Notes: generated by a model not told the origin, from the sequence alone. DNA of 64,000 bases from Nocardiopsis sp. CNT312 (GCF_000515115.1 NZ_KI911536.1:258476-322475), one strand, 5' to 3'. Shown: positions 41,634 through 50,815, counted from the first letter of the stretch. Numbers and translations are program-made.

Positions 41634-43064
41634 CTACAGGATCGCGCCGGGGGTGTAGGCGGCCGCTTCGGGGCTGGCACCGGTGATGCGGCCGATACGC
41701 TCCACGACGGCGGCGACCTGGTCGGCGGCGGCCCCGGTGAACGTGATCCGGTCGGCCAGCAGCGCGTCCAGCTCCGCCCGGTCCAGCGGGAAGCGTGGGT
41801 CCTCGGCCAGCCGCTCCAGCAGCCGGTTGCCGGTGCCCTCCTGACGCATGGCCAGGGCGGAGGCGACCGCGTGCTCCTTGATGAGCTCGTGCGCGCTCTC
41901 GCGTCCCACCCCCGCGCGCACGGCCGCCATGAGCATCTTGGTGGTGGCCAGGAACGGCAGGTAGCGGTCCAGTTCGGCGGAGACCACCGCGGGGAAGGCC
42001 CCGAACTCGTCCAGCACCGTCAGCATGGTCTCGACGAGCCCGTCGAAGGCGAAGAAGGCGTCGGGCAGCGCCACACGGCGTACCACCGAACACGACACGT
42101 CGCCCTCGTTCCACTGGTCGCCGGCCAGCTCACCGGCCATGGAGGCGTAGCCGCGCAGGATGACGGCGAGTCCGTTGACCCGCTCGCACGAGCGCGTGTT
42201 CATCTTGTGCGGCATCGCAGAGGAGCCGACCTGTCCCTCGGCGAACCCCTCGGTGACCAGTTCGTGTCCGGCCATGAGGCGGACGGTCTTGGCCAGCGAG
42301 GACGGCCCGGCGGCCAGTTGCACCAGCGCGGTCAGCACCTCGAAGTCCAGCGAGCGCGGGTAGACCTGGCCCACGCTGGTGAGGCGGTGCTCGAACCCCA
42401 GGTGCGAGGCGACCCCGTCCTCCAGCGACCGCAGGGCGCCGCGGTCGCCGCCGAGCAGGTCCAGCATGTCCTGGGCGGTGCCGACCGGGCCCTTGATCCC
42501 GCGCAGCGGGTAGCGGGCGATGAGCTCCTCCAGCCGACCGTGGGCGACCAGCACCTCGTCGGCGATCGAGGCGAACCGCTTGCCGAGGGTGGTGGCCTGC
42601 GCGGCCACGTTGTGGGAGCGGCCCGCCATCACCGTCGCGCCGTACTCGGCCGACAGCCGCCCCAGGCGGGCCAGCAGGGCCACGGTGCGGTCGCGCACCA
42701 GCAGCAGGCTGTCGCGCACCTGGAGCTGTTCGACGTTCTCGGTGAGGTCGCGCGAGGTCATGCCCTTGTGGACGTGCTCGTGCCCGGCCAGGGCGTTGAA
42801 CTCCTCGATGCGGGCCTTGACGTCGTGGCGGGTGACGCGCTCGCGTTCGGCGATGGAGCCCAGGTCGACCTGGTCGAGGACCTTCTCGTAGTCCTCGACG
42901 ACCCCGTCGGGGACCTCTACGCCCAGGCGCGACTGGGCGCGCAGGACGGCCAGCCACAGCCGCCGTTCGGCGGCCACCTTGTACTCGGGGGACCACAGGC
43001 GGGTCAGCTCCGCAGAGGCATAGCGTGCGGCTAGGACATCGGGAATCAGGGGTTTCGCGCTCAC
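41634..43064 (-). CDS. purB: Adenylosuccinate lyase
   Basis: The 476-residue protein has the fumarase/aspartase superfamily signature GSSAMPHKMN with the mobile-loop serines, plus HKGMTSRDLTENVEQLQ and GRSHNVAAQATTLGKRF near the active-site histidine. It cleaves fumarate from adenylosuccinate and SAICAR in purine synthesis. The start is GTG 43064 with AGGGTGG upstream, giving MSAKPLIPDVLAARY. No other purine gene is adjacent. It is divergent from the MpaB-family gene. Confidence 0.93.
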   Translation of the reverse strand: MSAKPLIPDVLAARYASAELTRLWSPEYKVAAERRLWLAVLRAQSRLGVEVPDGVVEDYEKVLDQVDLGSIAERERVTRHDVKARIEEFNALAGHEHVHKGMTSRDLTENVEQLQVRDSLLLVRDRTVALLARLGRLSAEYGATVMAGRSHNVAAQATTLGKRFASIADEVLVAHGRLEELIARYPLRGIKGPVGTAQDMLDLLGGDRGALRSLEDGVASHLGFEHRLTSVGQVYPRSLDFEVLTALVQLAAGPSSLAKTVRLMAGHELVTEGFAEGQVGSSAMPHKMNTRSCERVNGLAVILRGYASMAGELAGDQWNEGDVSCSVVRRVALPDAFFAFDGLVETMLTVLDEFGAFPAVVSAELDRYLPFLATTKMLMAAVRAGVGRESAHELIKEHAVASALAMRQEGTGNRLLERLAEDPRFPLDRAELDALLADRITFTGAAADQVAAVVERIGRITGASPEAAAYTPGAIL

Positions 43065-43237
43065 GTCTGGCCACCCTATCGGTCTGACCAGGTCCGGTCG
43101 TCTCCGGACGGTTCTTGTGCCGGGGCGGGCCCGGTTCTCGGTGCGCTATCGAAAAGCCGTGTTCCCCCTCCGAGCCGGATGAGCCGGTCGTATCGTAGAA
43201 GCGGACCGTCCCGCGGTATGCCCCTCTGGAGGAGTCG

Positions 43238-44164
43238 ATGCAGCCGACCGTCGCCGCCCCGGAGAGTGTCACCTGGAAGATCCACATGGACCGCTCGATG
43301 TGGGTGGCGGGGGTGCGCGCCCTCATGCTCCAGGCCCTGCACCCGGTGGCGATGCAGGGTGTGTGGCAGCGTTCGGACTTTCGCGCCGACCCCACCGGGC
43401 GGCTGCTGCGCACCGCCCACTTCGTGGCCGTGACCACCTACGGGAGCCCGCAGGAGGCCGACCGGATCGGGGATCGGATCCGGCGGGTCCACGCCGCGCT
43501 GTCCTTCACCGACCCCGCCACCGGTCGGCCGCACCGTGTGGACCGGCGCGACCTGCTGGCGTGGGTGCACTGCGCGGAGGTCTCCTCCTACCTGGAGACC
43601 ACGTACCGCGCCGGGGTACCGCTCACCGCCGCGGAGATGGACGGTTACATCGACGAGCAGGCGCGCACCGCCACCTATGTGGGCCTGGATCCTTGGGACG
43701 TGCCGCGCGACGTGGCGCAGATGCGCCGCTACCTGGCCTCGGTCCGCCCCCTGCTGCGGGTGACTCCGGAGGCGCGGTGGGCGGTGCGGTTCCTGCTGTG
43801 GCCGAAGGTGCCCGAGCACCTGTCGTGGCTGGCGCCGCTGAAGCCCCTGTGGTTCCCGGTGGGTGCCCTGGCCTACGCCACCCTGCCGGCGTGGGCGCGC
43901 CGCGGCTACGGGGTCCTGCCCGAGGCGGGCGGCGGGGCGGCGGTCACGGCGGCGCTGCGGGCCCTGCGCGCGAGTCTGAACCGGGTGCCCGAGCGCTACT
44001 ACAATCTCGTGTTCGACGAGGAGACCGTGCGCAGCGCGCAGGCGGCCAAGGAGCGGCTGCTGGCCGCGGGGTACGGGATGGAGCGGGGTTTGCGGGTGCT
44101 GGGCGCGGGCCCTCGGTTCCGTCATCCCCGGGTCCCCGGCCAGCGCACACCGAGCGGCCCCTGA
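43238..44164 (+). CDS. MpaB / Lcp-like oxygenase family protein (DUF2236)
   Basis: The 308-residue protein shows the DUF2236 pattern: MWVAGVRALMLQALHPVAMQGV, TAHFVAVTTYGSPQEADRIGDRIRRVH and LLAWVHCAEVSSYL. Histidines in LQALHPVAM, in RRVH and in AWVH are the conserved haem or metal positions of this helical family, which includes latex-clearing proteins and fungal MpaB. The substrate is unknown. TGGAGGAG precedes ATG 43238. It lies upstream of a GNAT gene with a 42-bp gap. Confidence 0.8.
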   Translation: MQPTVAAPESVTWKIHMDRSMWVAGVRALMLQALHPVAMQGVWQRSDFRADPTGRLLRTAHFVAVTTYGSPQEADRIGDRIRRVHAALSFTDPATGRPHRVDRRDLLAWVHCAEVSSYLETTYRAGVPLTAAEMDGYIDEQARTATYVGLDPWDVPRDVAQMRRYLASVRPLLRVTPEARWAVRFLLWPKVPEHLSWLAPLKPLWFPVGALAYATLPAWARRGYGVLPEAGGGAAVTAALRALRASLNRVPERYYNLVFDEETVRSAQAAKERLLAAGYGMERGLRVLGAGPRFRHPRVPGQRTPSGP

Positions 44165-44206
44165 GCGGGCACCCGGGCACACAGGGCGAGTGGGGGGAGG
44201 ACCACG

Positions 44207-44746
44207 GTGGCGTATGCCCCGAACACGGAGGGCGCGGCGGCGGTGCCCGCCGGCGAGGTGGCGCTCCTGCGGGTGGGCCACGACGACCCGAGGGTGTCGG
44301 GGCTGCTCGCCGGGCTGAGGCGGGAGTACACCGAGCGCTACGGCGCCGCTGGGGCCGCCCGTGAGCTGGCGCTGTACCCGCTCTCGGAGTTCGCCGCGCC
44401 GCACGGCTGCCTGGTGCTGGCCGAGCTGGGCGGGGAGGTCGTCGCCGGGGGAGCGGTGCGCCCCTACGTCGCTGAGCGCGCCGCGGAGGCCGGGACGGCC
44501 GAGATCAAGCGCGTGTGGACCTCGCCGCGGCACCGGCGCCGCGGACTGGCCCGCACGGTCATGGCCGCGCTGGAGGGTGCCGCCCGTGCCCTGGGATACA
44601 CGCGGGTGCTGCTCTACACCGGACCCGCCCAGCCCGAGGCGCTCGCCTTGTACGAGCGGATCGGCTATCGGCGTCTGGGGCCGGGTGAGGCCGGCGCGCT
44701 GCCGCACCCCACCGCGATCCCCTTCGGCCGCGACTTGGCGCCGTGA
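44207..44746 (+). CDS. GNAT family N-acetyltransferase
   Basis: The 179-residue protein has GNAT motif A, AEIKRVWTSPRHRRRGLARTVMAALEGAARALGY (Q/RxxGxG/A acetyl-CoA loop RRRGLA), and motif B, YTGPAQPEALALYERIGYRRL. It would acetylate an unknown amine. The start is GTG 44207 with GGGGGAGG upstream. It is placed 42 bp after the MpaB-family gene on the same strand and may be co-transcribed with it. Confidence 0.83.
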   Translation: MAYAPNTEGAAAVPAGEVALLRVGHDDPRVSGLLAGLRREYTERYGAAGAARELALYPLSEFAAPHGCLVLAELGGEVVAGGAVRPYVAERAAEAGTAEIKRVWTSPRHRRRGLARTVMAALEGAARALGYTRVLLYTGPAQPEALALYERIGYRRLGPGEAGALPHPTAIPFGRDLAP

Positions 44747-44928
44747 CCGGGCGGCGGCCGTCCGGGGCTTCCTCTCTGATGGAAAGGCATAGCCGCGCCC
44801 ATGCGGGTGTTGTGCGGGTGTCCGTGCCGGGGGGCGACGCCCTGACGCACCCGCCCTACGATGGGAGGGGCGGGCCGCCACAAGCGGCAGCCCCGGACGA
44901 CCACACGATCCCTGAGGAGAGCCGCGAC

Positions 44929-46416
44929 GTGAGCGAGCAGCAGCGCCCCGAAGCCGAGGACGCCTTCGTGTTCACCCCGCGCAAGAACGGCCAGGCGCAG
45001 TCGGTCTCCGACGAGCTCACCGCGTGGATGCGCACCGGCTGGGCCGACACCGAGCGGCGCGACCTGGAGCCGATCGAGCAGGCCGGGCACACCGCGCGCC
45101 GCCGCTCCGCGATCGGGGCCGCCTTCCCCGGCGACCGGCTCGTCTTCCCGGCCGGTCGGCTCCTCACCCGCTCCAACGACACCGAGTACCCCTTCCGGGC
45201 GGCCACGGACTACGCCTACCTGACCGGTGACACCTCCGACGGCGGCTGCCTGGTGCTGAACCCGCGCTCCGACGGCGGGCACGAGGCGGTGCTCTACCTC
45301 AAGCCCCGCTCGAACCGCGACAACGGCGAGTTCTGGCTCGGTGCCTACGGCGAGCTGTGGACCGGCCGCCGCAACAGCCTGGGCGAGGCCGCCGACCTGC
45401 TGGGCGTGGCCACCGCGGACGTGCGCACCCTGCCCGGGGCGCTGCGCTCGGCGGCCGGGACCACTCGCATCGTGCGCGGCCACGACGCCGAGCTGGACGC
45501 GATCGTCGACGGGCTGCGCGCAGACGTCGACGAGGAGTCGTGTGCCAAGTCCGCTCGGCTCGACGAGGAGCTGGCGGTCGCGCTGGCCGACCACCGCCTG
45601 GTCAAGGACGAGTGGGAGGTCGCCCAGCTTCAGAAGGCCGTGGACTCCACCGTGCGAGGGTTCCACGACGTGGTGGGGGCGCTGCCGCGGGCCAAGGAGA
45701 CCTCCGAGCGGTTCGTCGAGGGTACGTTCTTCCTGCGGGCGCGGGTGGAGGGCAACGACGTCGGCTACGGCACGATCGCCGCCTGCGGCCCCAACGCCAC
45801 CACCCTGCACTGGATGCACAACGACGGGCCGGTGCGCGACGGCGAGCTGCTGCTGCTGGACGCGGGTGTGGAGACCACCACCCTCTACACCGCCGACGTC
45901 ACCCGCACGATGCCGGTCTCGGGCACCTTCACCGCCCTCCAGCGCAGGGTCTACGACCTGGTGTACGCCGCGCAGGAGGCGGGGATCGCCGCCGTGGCCC
46001 CGGGGCGGCCGTTCACCGACTTCCACGAGGCCGCCCAGCGGGTGTTGGCCGAGGGGCTGATCGGGTGGGGGCTGCTGGAGGGGCCGGTCGACCGGGTCCT
46101 GGAGTTGGGGCTCCAGCGCCGCTACAGCCTGCACGGCACCGGCCACATGCTCGGCATGGATGTGCATGACTGCGCGGTTTCCCGCCAGGAGGTGCACCTG
46201 TACGGCGAGTTGAAGCCGGGCATGGTGCTCACGGTGGAACCGGGCCTGTATTTCCAGCCCGACGACCTCACCGTGCCCGAGGAGTACCGGGGTATCGGTG
46301 TGCGCATCGAGGACGACGTCCTGGTGACTGAGGAGGGCCGCCGGGTGATGTCGGCGGGGCTGCCGCGCTCGTCGGCCGACGTCGAGGCGTGGCTGGCCGA
46401 ACGCGTGCCGCGCTAG
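44929..46416 (+). CDS. Xaa-Pro aminopeptidase (M24B)
   Basis: The 495-residue enzyme has an N-terminal AMP_N domain (FVFTPRKNGQAQSVSDELTAWM, DYAYLTGDTSDGG) and a pita-bread C-terminal domain with all metal ligands: Asp in LLLLDAGVE, Asp in YTADVTRTM, His in HGTGHMLGMDVHD, Glu in TVEPGLYF and Glu in GVRIEDDVLV. It removes N-terminal residues before proline. GTG 44929, with GAGGAGA upstream, gives MSEQQRPEAEDAF. Its stop shares CTAG with the stop of the converging methyltransferase gene. Confidence 0.92.
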   Translation: MSEQQRPEAEDAFVFTPRKNGQAQSVSDELTAWMRTGWADTERRDLEPIEQAGHTARRRSAIGAAFPGDRLVFPAGRLLTRSNDTEYPFRAATDYAYLTGDTSDGGCLVLNPRSDGGHEAVLYLKPRSNRDNGEFWLGAYGELWTGRRNSLGEAADLLGVATADVRTLPGALRSAAGTTRIVRGHDAELDAIVDGLRADVDEESCAKSARLDEELAVALADHRLVKDEWEVAQLQKAVDSTVRGFHDVVGALPRAKETSERFVEGTFFLRARVEGNDVGYGTIAACGPNATTLHWMHNDGPVRDGELLLLDAGVETTTLYTADVTRTMPVSGTFTALQRRVYDLVYAAQEAGIAAVAPGRPFTDFHEAAQRVLAEGLIGWGLLEGPVDRVLELGLQRRYSLHGTGHMLGMDVHDCAVSRQEVHLYGELKPGMVLTVEPGLYFQPDDLTVPEEYRGIGVRIEDDVLVTEEGRRVMSAGLPRSSADVEAWLAERVPR

Positions 46417-47168
46417 CGGTCCCGGGGGCGCAGCACGTACCCGGTGTAGCCGTACTCGCCGCCGTGGTCGCGGCGCAGCGCGATCTCCGCGCGCGTGCCC
46501 GCCACGGCCTCGGCCATGCCGGGGACCGACAGGTCGGCCGCCTCGGTCCGGGCCGCGAGCGGATCGTAGTACTCGGCCCACCAGTCGGATTCGGGCTGGG
46601 TGCGCGCGGCCAGGACGCGGTAACCGGCCGCTTCGGCCAGGGCGGTGTTCTCCCGGCGGGTGCGCAGCGGGTAGGCGGCGTCCCAGAAGGCGCGGGCCTC
46701 GGGCGAGGGGGTGGCGGCGGTCCACTCGCACTCGGTCACGACGAGTGTTCCGCCGGGCGCGATGAGACGGCGCCAGGACCGCAGGGCGCGTGCGAACCCG
46801 ATGGCGTAGGCCGCTCCCTCCGACAGGACGAGGTCGAAGTGCCCGTCCGGCCAGGGCGGGGCGTCCATGGACCGGTTCTCGGTGGTGATCCTCTCTTGGA
46901 GGCCGTCGCGGGCCGCCGCGGCGGTCAACGTGTCCAGGAACGGCTGGTGGGTGTCGACCGCGGTGACGCGGGCCCCGGCTTCGGCGGCGAGCAGCAGTGC
47001 CGAGCGCCCCGGCCCGCAGCCCAGGTCCAGTACCCGGGGTCGGTCGGGCAGCGGCCCGGCCAGGTCGAGCAGGCGGCGGGTGGTCTGCGCCGAGCCCGGC
47101 CCCTGCCGGGGCAGGTCGGCGTGCAGGGTGAGGAAGGCCGCCGTAGCCGCGTCACTGGATTCGGTCAT
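46413..47168 (-). CDS. SAM-dependent class I methyltransferase
   Basis: The 251-residue protein shows motif I VLDLGCGPGRSALLLA, VTAVDTHQPFLDTL (motif II acidic), FDLVLSEGAAYAIGF (motif IV) and LIAPGGTLVVTECEW. WWAEYYDPL and the C-terminal EYGYTGYVLRPR fit small-molecule methyltransferases. GGGAGA lies before ATG 47168. The upstream ribbon-helix-helix gene overlaps it by 17 bases, so the two are probably coupled. Confidence 0.85.
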   Translation of the reverse strand: MTESSDAATAAFLTLHADLPRQGPGSAQTTRRLLDLAGPLPDRPRVLDLGCGPGRSALLLAAEAGARVTAVDTHQPFLDTLTAAAARDGLQERITTENRSMDAPPWPDGHFDLVLSEGAAYAIGFARALRSWRRLIAPGGTLVVTECEWTAATPSPEARAFWDAAYPLRTRRENTALAEAAGYRVLAARTQPESDWWAEYYDPLAARTEAADLSVPGMAEAVAGTRAEIALRRDHGGEYGYTGYVLRPRDR

Positions 47169-47430
47169 CTGATCTCCCGGAGGGTAGCCCCGGCCTGCGG
47201 GGCGGGGAGGAATCCGCTCTCCCGCACGGCGGGACAGGCCAGGCCGGTTCGCCTTCGGGTGAACCGGCGTCGCCCAGAGTGGTTTCCAGTAGGTGGACGA
47301 TCTCAGCGTTGAGTGGACGGCGGTCGCGTCTGGCCCGCTCAGCCAGGCGTGCGTGTAGTTCCGCGGGCAGGCGCAGCGAGATGCGCTTCTCATCTTCCCT
47401 GGCTCCAGAAGAGATGCGGCATGGTTCCAC
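47152..47430 (-). CDS. Arc-type ribbon-helix-helix protein
   Basis: The 92-residue protein contains EDEKRISLRLPAELHARLAERARRDRRPLNAEIVHLLETTL, the beta-strand-helix-helix of Arc/MetJ-type DNA-binding proteins (the run is split here as EDEKRISLRL, PAELHARLAERA and NAEIVHLLE). The tail after about residue 55 is disordered. GTG 47430 has no clear ribosome site. Similar proteins act as antitoxins or local repressors, but no toxin gene is adjacent. It overlaps the methyltransferase start by 17 bases. A TnpB fragment lies upstream on the other strand. Confidence 0.65.
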   Translation of the reverse strand: MEPCRISSGAREDEKRISLRLPAELHARLAERARRDRRPLNAEIVHLLETTLGDAGSPEGEPAWPVPPCGRADSSPPRRPGLPSGRSDDRIQ

Positions 47431-47473
47431 ACGAATGCGTGACGGGCATCATGAAGACACCGCCGCAGCAGGA

Positions 47474-47674
47474 AAAGGATACCGGGCCCGCCCCGGTACA
47501 CCTGTCGGCTGCGCGTGTCGTCTACCGCTCCACGGGCTCTGCCGGCCGAAGTGGGACCGGTGCCGGTGGGTGTGGAACCACTGCTTCGCCTCCTCCCGAT
47601 CCGCCCATAAGGCCGGTGCCAAGTGTGCTCCGGCGATGCTGGACAAACAGCTCGCCGAGTGGCGCGCCGGCCAG
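47474..47674 (+). pseudogene. TnpB N-terminal fragment (IS200/IS605 family)
   Basis: One frame reads GYRARPGTPVGC, then KWDRCRWVWNHCFASSRSAH and KAGAKCAPAMLDKQLAEW, resembling the N-terminal part of an IS200/IS605 TnpB protein. It has no proper start, and the similarity stops at about 47674. The rest of the gene is not found nearby. It is an old insertion remnant 44 bp upstream of the ribbon-helix-helix gene. Confidence 0.6.
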
Positions 47675-48049
47675 AGCCGGCGGCGAACGCGGCCAGACCG
47701 GCCCCCACCATCCGGGCGGCAGCAGCGGTGCCGCAACCAGTGCGAGTTCGGCGGAGAACAGACGGACGAAGCCGGTCGGCGGGACCTTGCCCAGGAACGG
47801 GTGGACGCCCGAGGCCATGCCGTGCGGCCCTGGGGCGGTCTCCTCGTCGGCCTCGTGCTTGCCCCGCCCGGAGCCGGGGATGAGCGCGCCCGCGGTCAGG
47901 CGGATCGGCGCGTGGTGGAGCTTCGGGGCCGCCTTCCGGGCATGGACGTCTCTCGAACTGCGTCCATGCCCGTCGCTGCTCACGGACCGGAGAAACACTT
48001 CCTGTGGCGGCGTGGGGGAGTCGTGGTGTCCCCGTGGCGCCGCTCCGGC
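47675..48049. other. Region without a supported gene
   Basis: In these 375 bases all open frames lack ribosome sites and recognisable sequence. It may hold further unrecognisable insertion debris between the TnpB fragment and the acyltransferase gene. Confidence 0.4.
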
Positions 48050-48721
48050 TCAGCCCTCGCCGGTGAAGGTGTTGTACTTGCCGGCCCGCTCCTGGCCGGA
48101 GAGACCGTGGATGGCGTCCATGATGTGGTCGGTGATCTCCCGGCGCGCCTTGCCCGGTGCCAGGTGGTCGTAGCCGGTGGAGAAGTCCAGCGGCTCGCCG
48201 AAGCGGACGGTGAAGTGGTGCGGGCGCGGCATCGAGGCACCGATCGGCTGCACCTTCTCGGTGCCCGACACCGCCACCGGCACCACGGGAGCCTTGGACT
48301 CCAGCGCAAGGTGGGCCACGCCGGTGCGGCCCCGGTACAGCCGCCCGTCGCGTGAGCGTGTGCCCTCGGGGTAGACCACGCACGCCTCGCCCTCCTGCAG
48401 CCGCTCCAGCATCAGGTCCAGCGAGGCCATGGCGTCGCGGGCGCTGGTTCGGCGTACGGGCACGGCACCCAGCGCCCCGAACAGGGCCTTGGCGGACCGC
48501 CCCTTGAGGCCGCTTCCCTCGAAGTAGTCGCTCTTGGCCAGGAACCTGACCCGGCGCGAGGTCACCGACAGTGGGATCACGACACTGTCGACGAAGGAGA
48601 GGTGGTTGCTGGCCAGCAGGACCGCCCCGGTGGCGGGGATGTTCTCCCGGCCCTCGACGGTCGGTCGGCACAGGGTCCGGGCGAGGACCGCCGCGGTCTG
48701 CCGCAGCGCACCGTAGAACAC
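48050..48721 (-). CDS. 1-acyl-sn-glycerol-3-phosphate acyltransferase family (PlsC)
   Basis: The 223-residue protein has NHLSFVD (NHX4D, residues 39-45), the substrate-site RRVRFLAKSDYF segment, YPEGTRSRDGRLY (EGTRS at 119-123) and KAPVVPVAVSGTEK. It probably acylates lysophosphatidate at the membrane. GTG 48721 has AAGGAGA 6 bases upstream. It is similar in length and motif spacing to the gene at 12925-13611, so the two are paralogues. Confidence 0.88.
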   Translation of the reverse strand: MFYGALRQTAAVLARTLCRPTVEGRENIPATGAVLLASNHLSFVDSVVIPLSVTSRRVRFLAKSDYFEGSGLKGRSAKALFGALGAVPVRRTSARDAMASLDLMLERLQEGEACVVYPEGTRSRDGRLYRGRTGVAHLALESKAPVVPVAVSGTEKVQPIGASMPRPHHFTVRFGEPLDFSTGYDHLAPGKARREITDHIMDAIHGLSGQERAGKYNTFTGEG

Positions 48722-48823
48722 GGATTCTCCTTCACGATGTGGTGGGATGCCCACCACAATGTAAGGGCGACCCGCCGGTAACGCGGGAGGCAGGGGCCCT
48801 TTGTGCCCCACGTCACCCCCGGC

Positions 48824-49753
48824 TCAGCCGTCGCGGTGCCAGCCCGTGTTCGCCCCGCACACCACCAGGCACGGGTTCGCACCGGGGACCCGGCCCGCCA
48901 GCCACGCCGCGAACGGCACGGCCGCGGCGGGTTCGGTGGCGATCTTGAACTCCTCCCACAGGCGGTCCTGGGCGCGGGTGATCTCCCCGTCGTCGACCAG
49001 CGCGGACTCCGCCGGACGGCCGCTCAGCACCTCGAAGGGGACACGGCCCAGGGCCGGCGCGCCCAGCGCGGAGGCGGCGACCGAGTCGACCGGGCCGGTG
49101 ACCGGCCGCCCGGCCGCCAGCGCCGCGTGCAGGCTCGCGCAGCCCCGCGGTTCGGCGCCGACCACGCGTCGGCCGCCTGCGCCCAGGAGCACGCCCGCCA
49201 CCAGCCCGCCGCCGCCCACGGCCACGGCCACGGTGTCGCACTCGGGCGCGTCGGCGGCGATCTCCAGGCCGATGGTGCCCTGGCCCGCCACGATGAGGGG
49301 GTCGTCGAAGGCGTGCAGGTAGCGTACCCCCTCGTGTTCGGCGCGGGCGCTGGCGACCCGGGCCGCCTCGGCGTAGCCCTCGCCCACCCGTACGATCTCG
49401 GCGCCCGTCGCGGCCAGAGCGGCGGCCTTGGCCCGGGGGACCGTCTCGGGTACGTAGACCGTGGCCCCGATCCCCAGGAGCCGGGCGGCCGTGGCCACCC
49501 CCAGCCCATGGTTGCCGCCGGAGGCGGTGATGACCCGCTGGGCGGGTGCGCCGCCGAGTAGAGCGTTGAGGGCGCCGCGCAGTTTGAACGCTCCCGTGCG
49601 CTGGAGGTGCTCCAGTTTCAGGGTGAGCGGCCTGCCGTCGACCTCGGCACGCAGGATCGGAGTGCGGCGGGCGTAGGGCGCGATGCGCTCAGCCGCGGCC
49701 CGCACGTCGGTGGCCGTGGGTGTGCGGGCCGTGTGTGCTGTAACGGGACTCAT
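48824..49753 (-). CDS. Threonine/serine dehydratase-like PLP enzyme
   Basis: The 309-residue protein carries the PLP lysine in RTGAFKLRGALNAL, SGGNHGLGVATAA, AFDDPLIVAGQGTIGLEIA and VAVGGGGLVAGVLLG, typical of fold-type II dehydratases, with no C-terminal ACT domain, so it resembles the catabolic type. ATG 49753 is used; upstream GTG codons are possible. It is divergent from a LysR-type regulator gene, a common arrangement in which the regulator controls the enzyme. Confidence 0.87.
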   Translation of the reverse strand: MSPVTAHTARTPTATDVRAAAERIAPYARRTPILRAEVDGRPLTLKLEHLQRTGAFKLRGALNALLGGAPAQRVITASGGNHGLGVATAARLLGIGATVYVPETVPRAKAAALAATGAEIVRVGEGYAEAARVASARAEHEGVRYLHAFDDPLIVAGQGTIGLEIAADAPECDTVAVAVGGGGLVAGVLLGAGGRRVVGAEPRGCASLHAALAAGRPVTGPVDSVAASALGAPALGRVPFEVLSGRPAESALVDDGEITRAQDRLWEEFKIATEPAAAVPFAAWLAGRVPGANPCLVVCGANTGWHRDG

Positions 49754-49811
49754 GTCCACCACTGTGCCGCCGTTTTCGGTTAACGTGAAGTTGGGTCTGC
49801 TAAAGATGGTG

Positions 49812-49822
49812 AAGCTCAGCTT
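49812..49822. promoter_or_regulatory. Possible LysR-type operator in divergent promoter
   Basis: AAGCT-C-AGCTT is a perfect short dyad in the AT-richer 99-bp gap between the dehydratase and LysR genes, where a LysR-type autoregulator would bind. A GTTAAC palindrome lies about 30 bp away. Assignment is inferred. Confidence 0.4.
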
Positions 49823-49852
49823 TGTATCGGACCGTGTTCGGGGGTGGTGCCG

Positions 49853-50815
49853 GTGCTGGACGCCCACCGGCTGCGCGTCCTGGTGGAGGTCGCGCACGCC
49901 GGATCGATCGCCGCCGCCGCCCAGCGGCTCTCCTTCACCCCGCCCGCGCTGTCCCAGCAGCTCACCAAGCTCGAACGTGAGACGGGCTGCGTGCTCGTGG
50001 AGCGCGGCCGGACCGGTGCGACCCTCACCGAGGCAGGGCGGGTCCTGCTGGACTACGGCGAGCGGGTCCTGGGGGAGTTGCGCGACGCGGAGACCGCCGT
50101 CCGGGCCATCGCAGGCGAGCCGCCCCGGCGGCTGTCCCTGGGGGCGTTTGCCAGCGCGGGCAAGGTCCTGCTGCCACGGACCCTGGCGGCCTTCGGCCAC
50201 GCTCACCCCCACGTGCGGCTGTCACTGTCCGACATCGAGCCGCCGGGCGGCTACGACCTGCTCACCTGTGCCGAACTCGACCTGCTCGTCACCCACCGGT
50301 ACCCGGGTGTGCCCCTGCCGCGCACGGGCGGACTGCACCGCGAACGCGTGCTCGTGGACCCACTGATGGCGGTGGCTCCCGAGGGCCACCCGATCACCGA
50401 CCGGTCCCCGTCCTTGGTCGACCTGGCCGGAGAGGAGTGGATCTGCGGCGCTCCGGGCGTCCACGACCGGATCAGCCTGGACACCGCGGCCGCCGCGGCG
50501 GGGGTGCGGCTCAACGTGGTCTACGAGACCCGCGACTACGAGGTGGCGCTCGCCCTCATCGAATCGGGGGTGGGCGTGGCGCTCATCCCGAGCAGCATCC
50601 TCGGTGCGGCCCGTACGGGGGCTTGGGTGAGCCGCCCCCTGCACGGGGCGCGTCTGGCCAGGGAGATCTTCGCCGTCCACCGCCGGCGCCCCTCGGAACC
50701 GGTCTCGGCGATGGTGGCGACGCTGCACGAGACCGCGGCGCGCCTCACCGGGTCCGTGCCCCCGGCGGGCTCGGCGCGTTCCACCGGTAGCGCAGCGACA
50801 GGACCCGGACCGTGA
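49853..50815 (+). CDS. LysR-family transcriptional regulator
   Basis: The 320-residue protein has an N-terminal winged HTH (LRVLVEVAHAGSIAAAAQRL, TPPALSQQLTKLERETGCVL) and a LysR substrate-binding domain (RRLSLGAFASAGKVLLPRTL, LIESGVGVALIPSSIL). GTG 49853 is chosen because it gives the family-like start LDAHRLRVL with GGGGG about 8 bases upstream; GTG 49844 is possible. It probably controls the divergent dehydratase gene. Its 3' end overlaps the converging TRIC gene by 71 bases. Confidence 0.85.
   Translation: MLDAHRLRVLVEVAHAGSIAAAAQRLSFTPPALSQQLTKLERETGCVLVERGRTGATLTEAGRVLLDYGERVLGELRDAETAVRAIAGEPPRRLSLGAFASAGKVLLPRTLAAFGHAHPHVRLSLSDIEPPGGYDLLTCAELDLLVTHRYPGVPLPRTGGLHRERVLVDPLMAVAPEGHPITDRSPSLVDLAGEEWICGAPGVHDRISLDTAAAAAGVRLNVVYETRDYEVALALIESGVGVALIPSSILGAARTGAWVSRPLHGARLAREIFAVHRRRPSEPVSAMVATLHETAARLTGSVPPAGSARSTGSAATGPGP

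Noticed and set aside
47522..47998. Open frame of 158 codons on the minus strand
   Set aside because: It runs across the TnpB fragment on the other strand, has no ribosome site and no recognisable motif.
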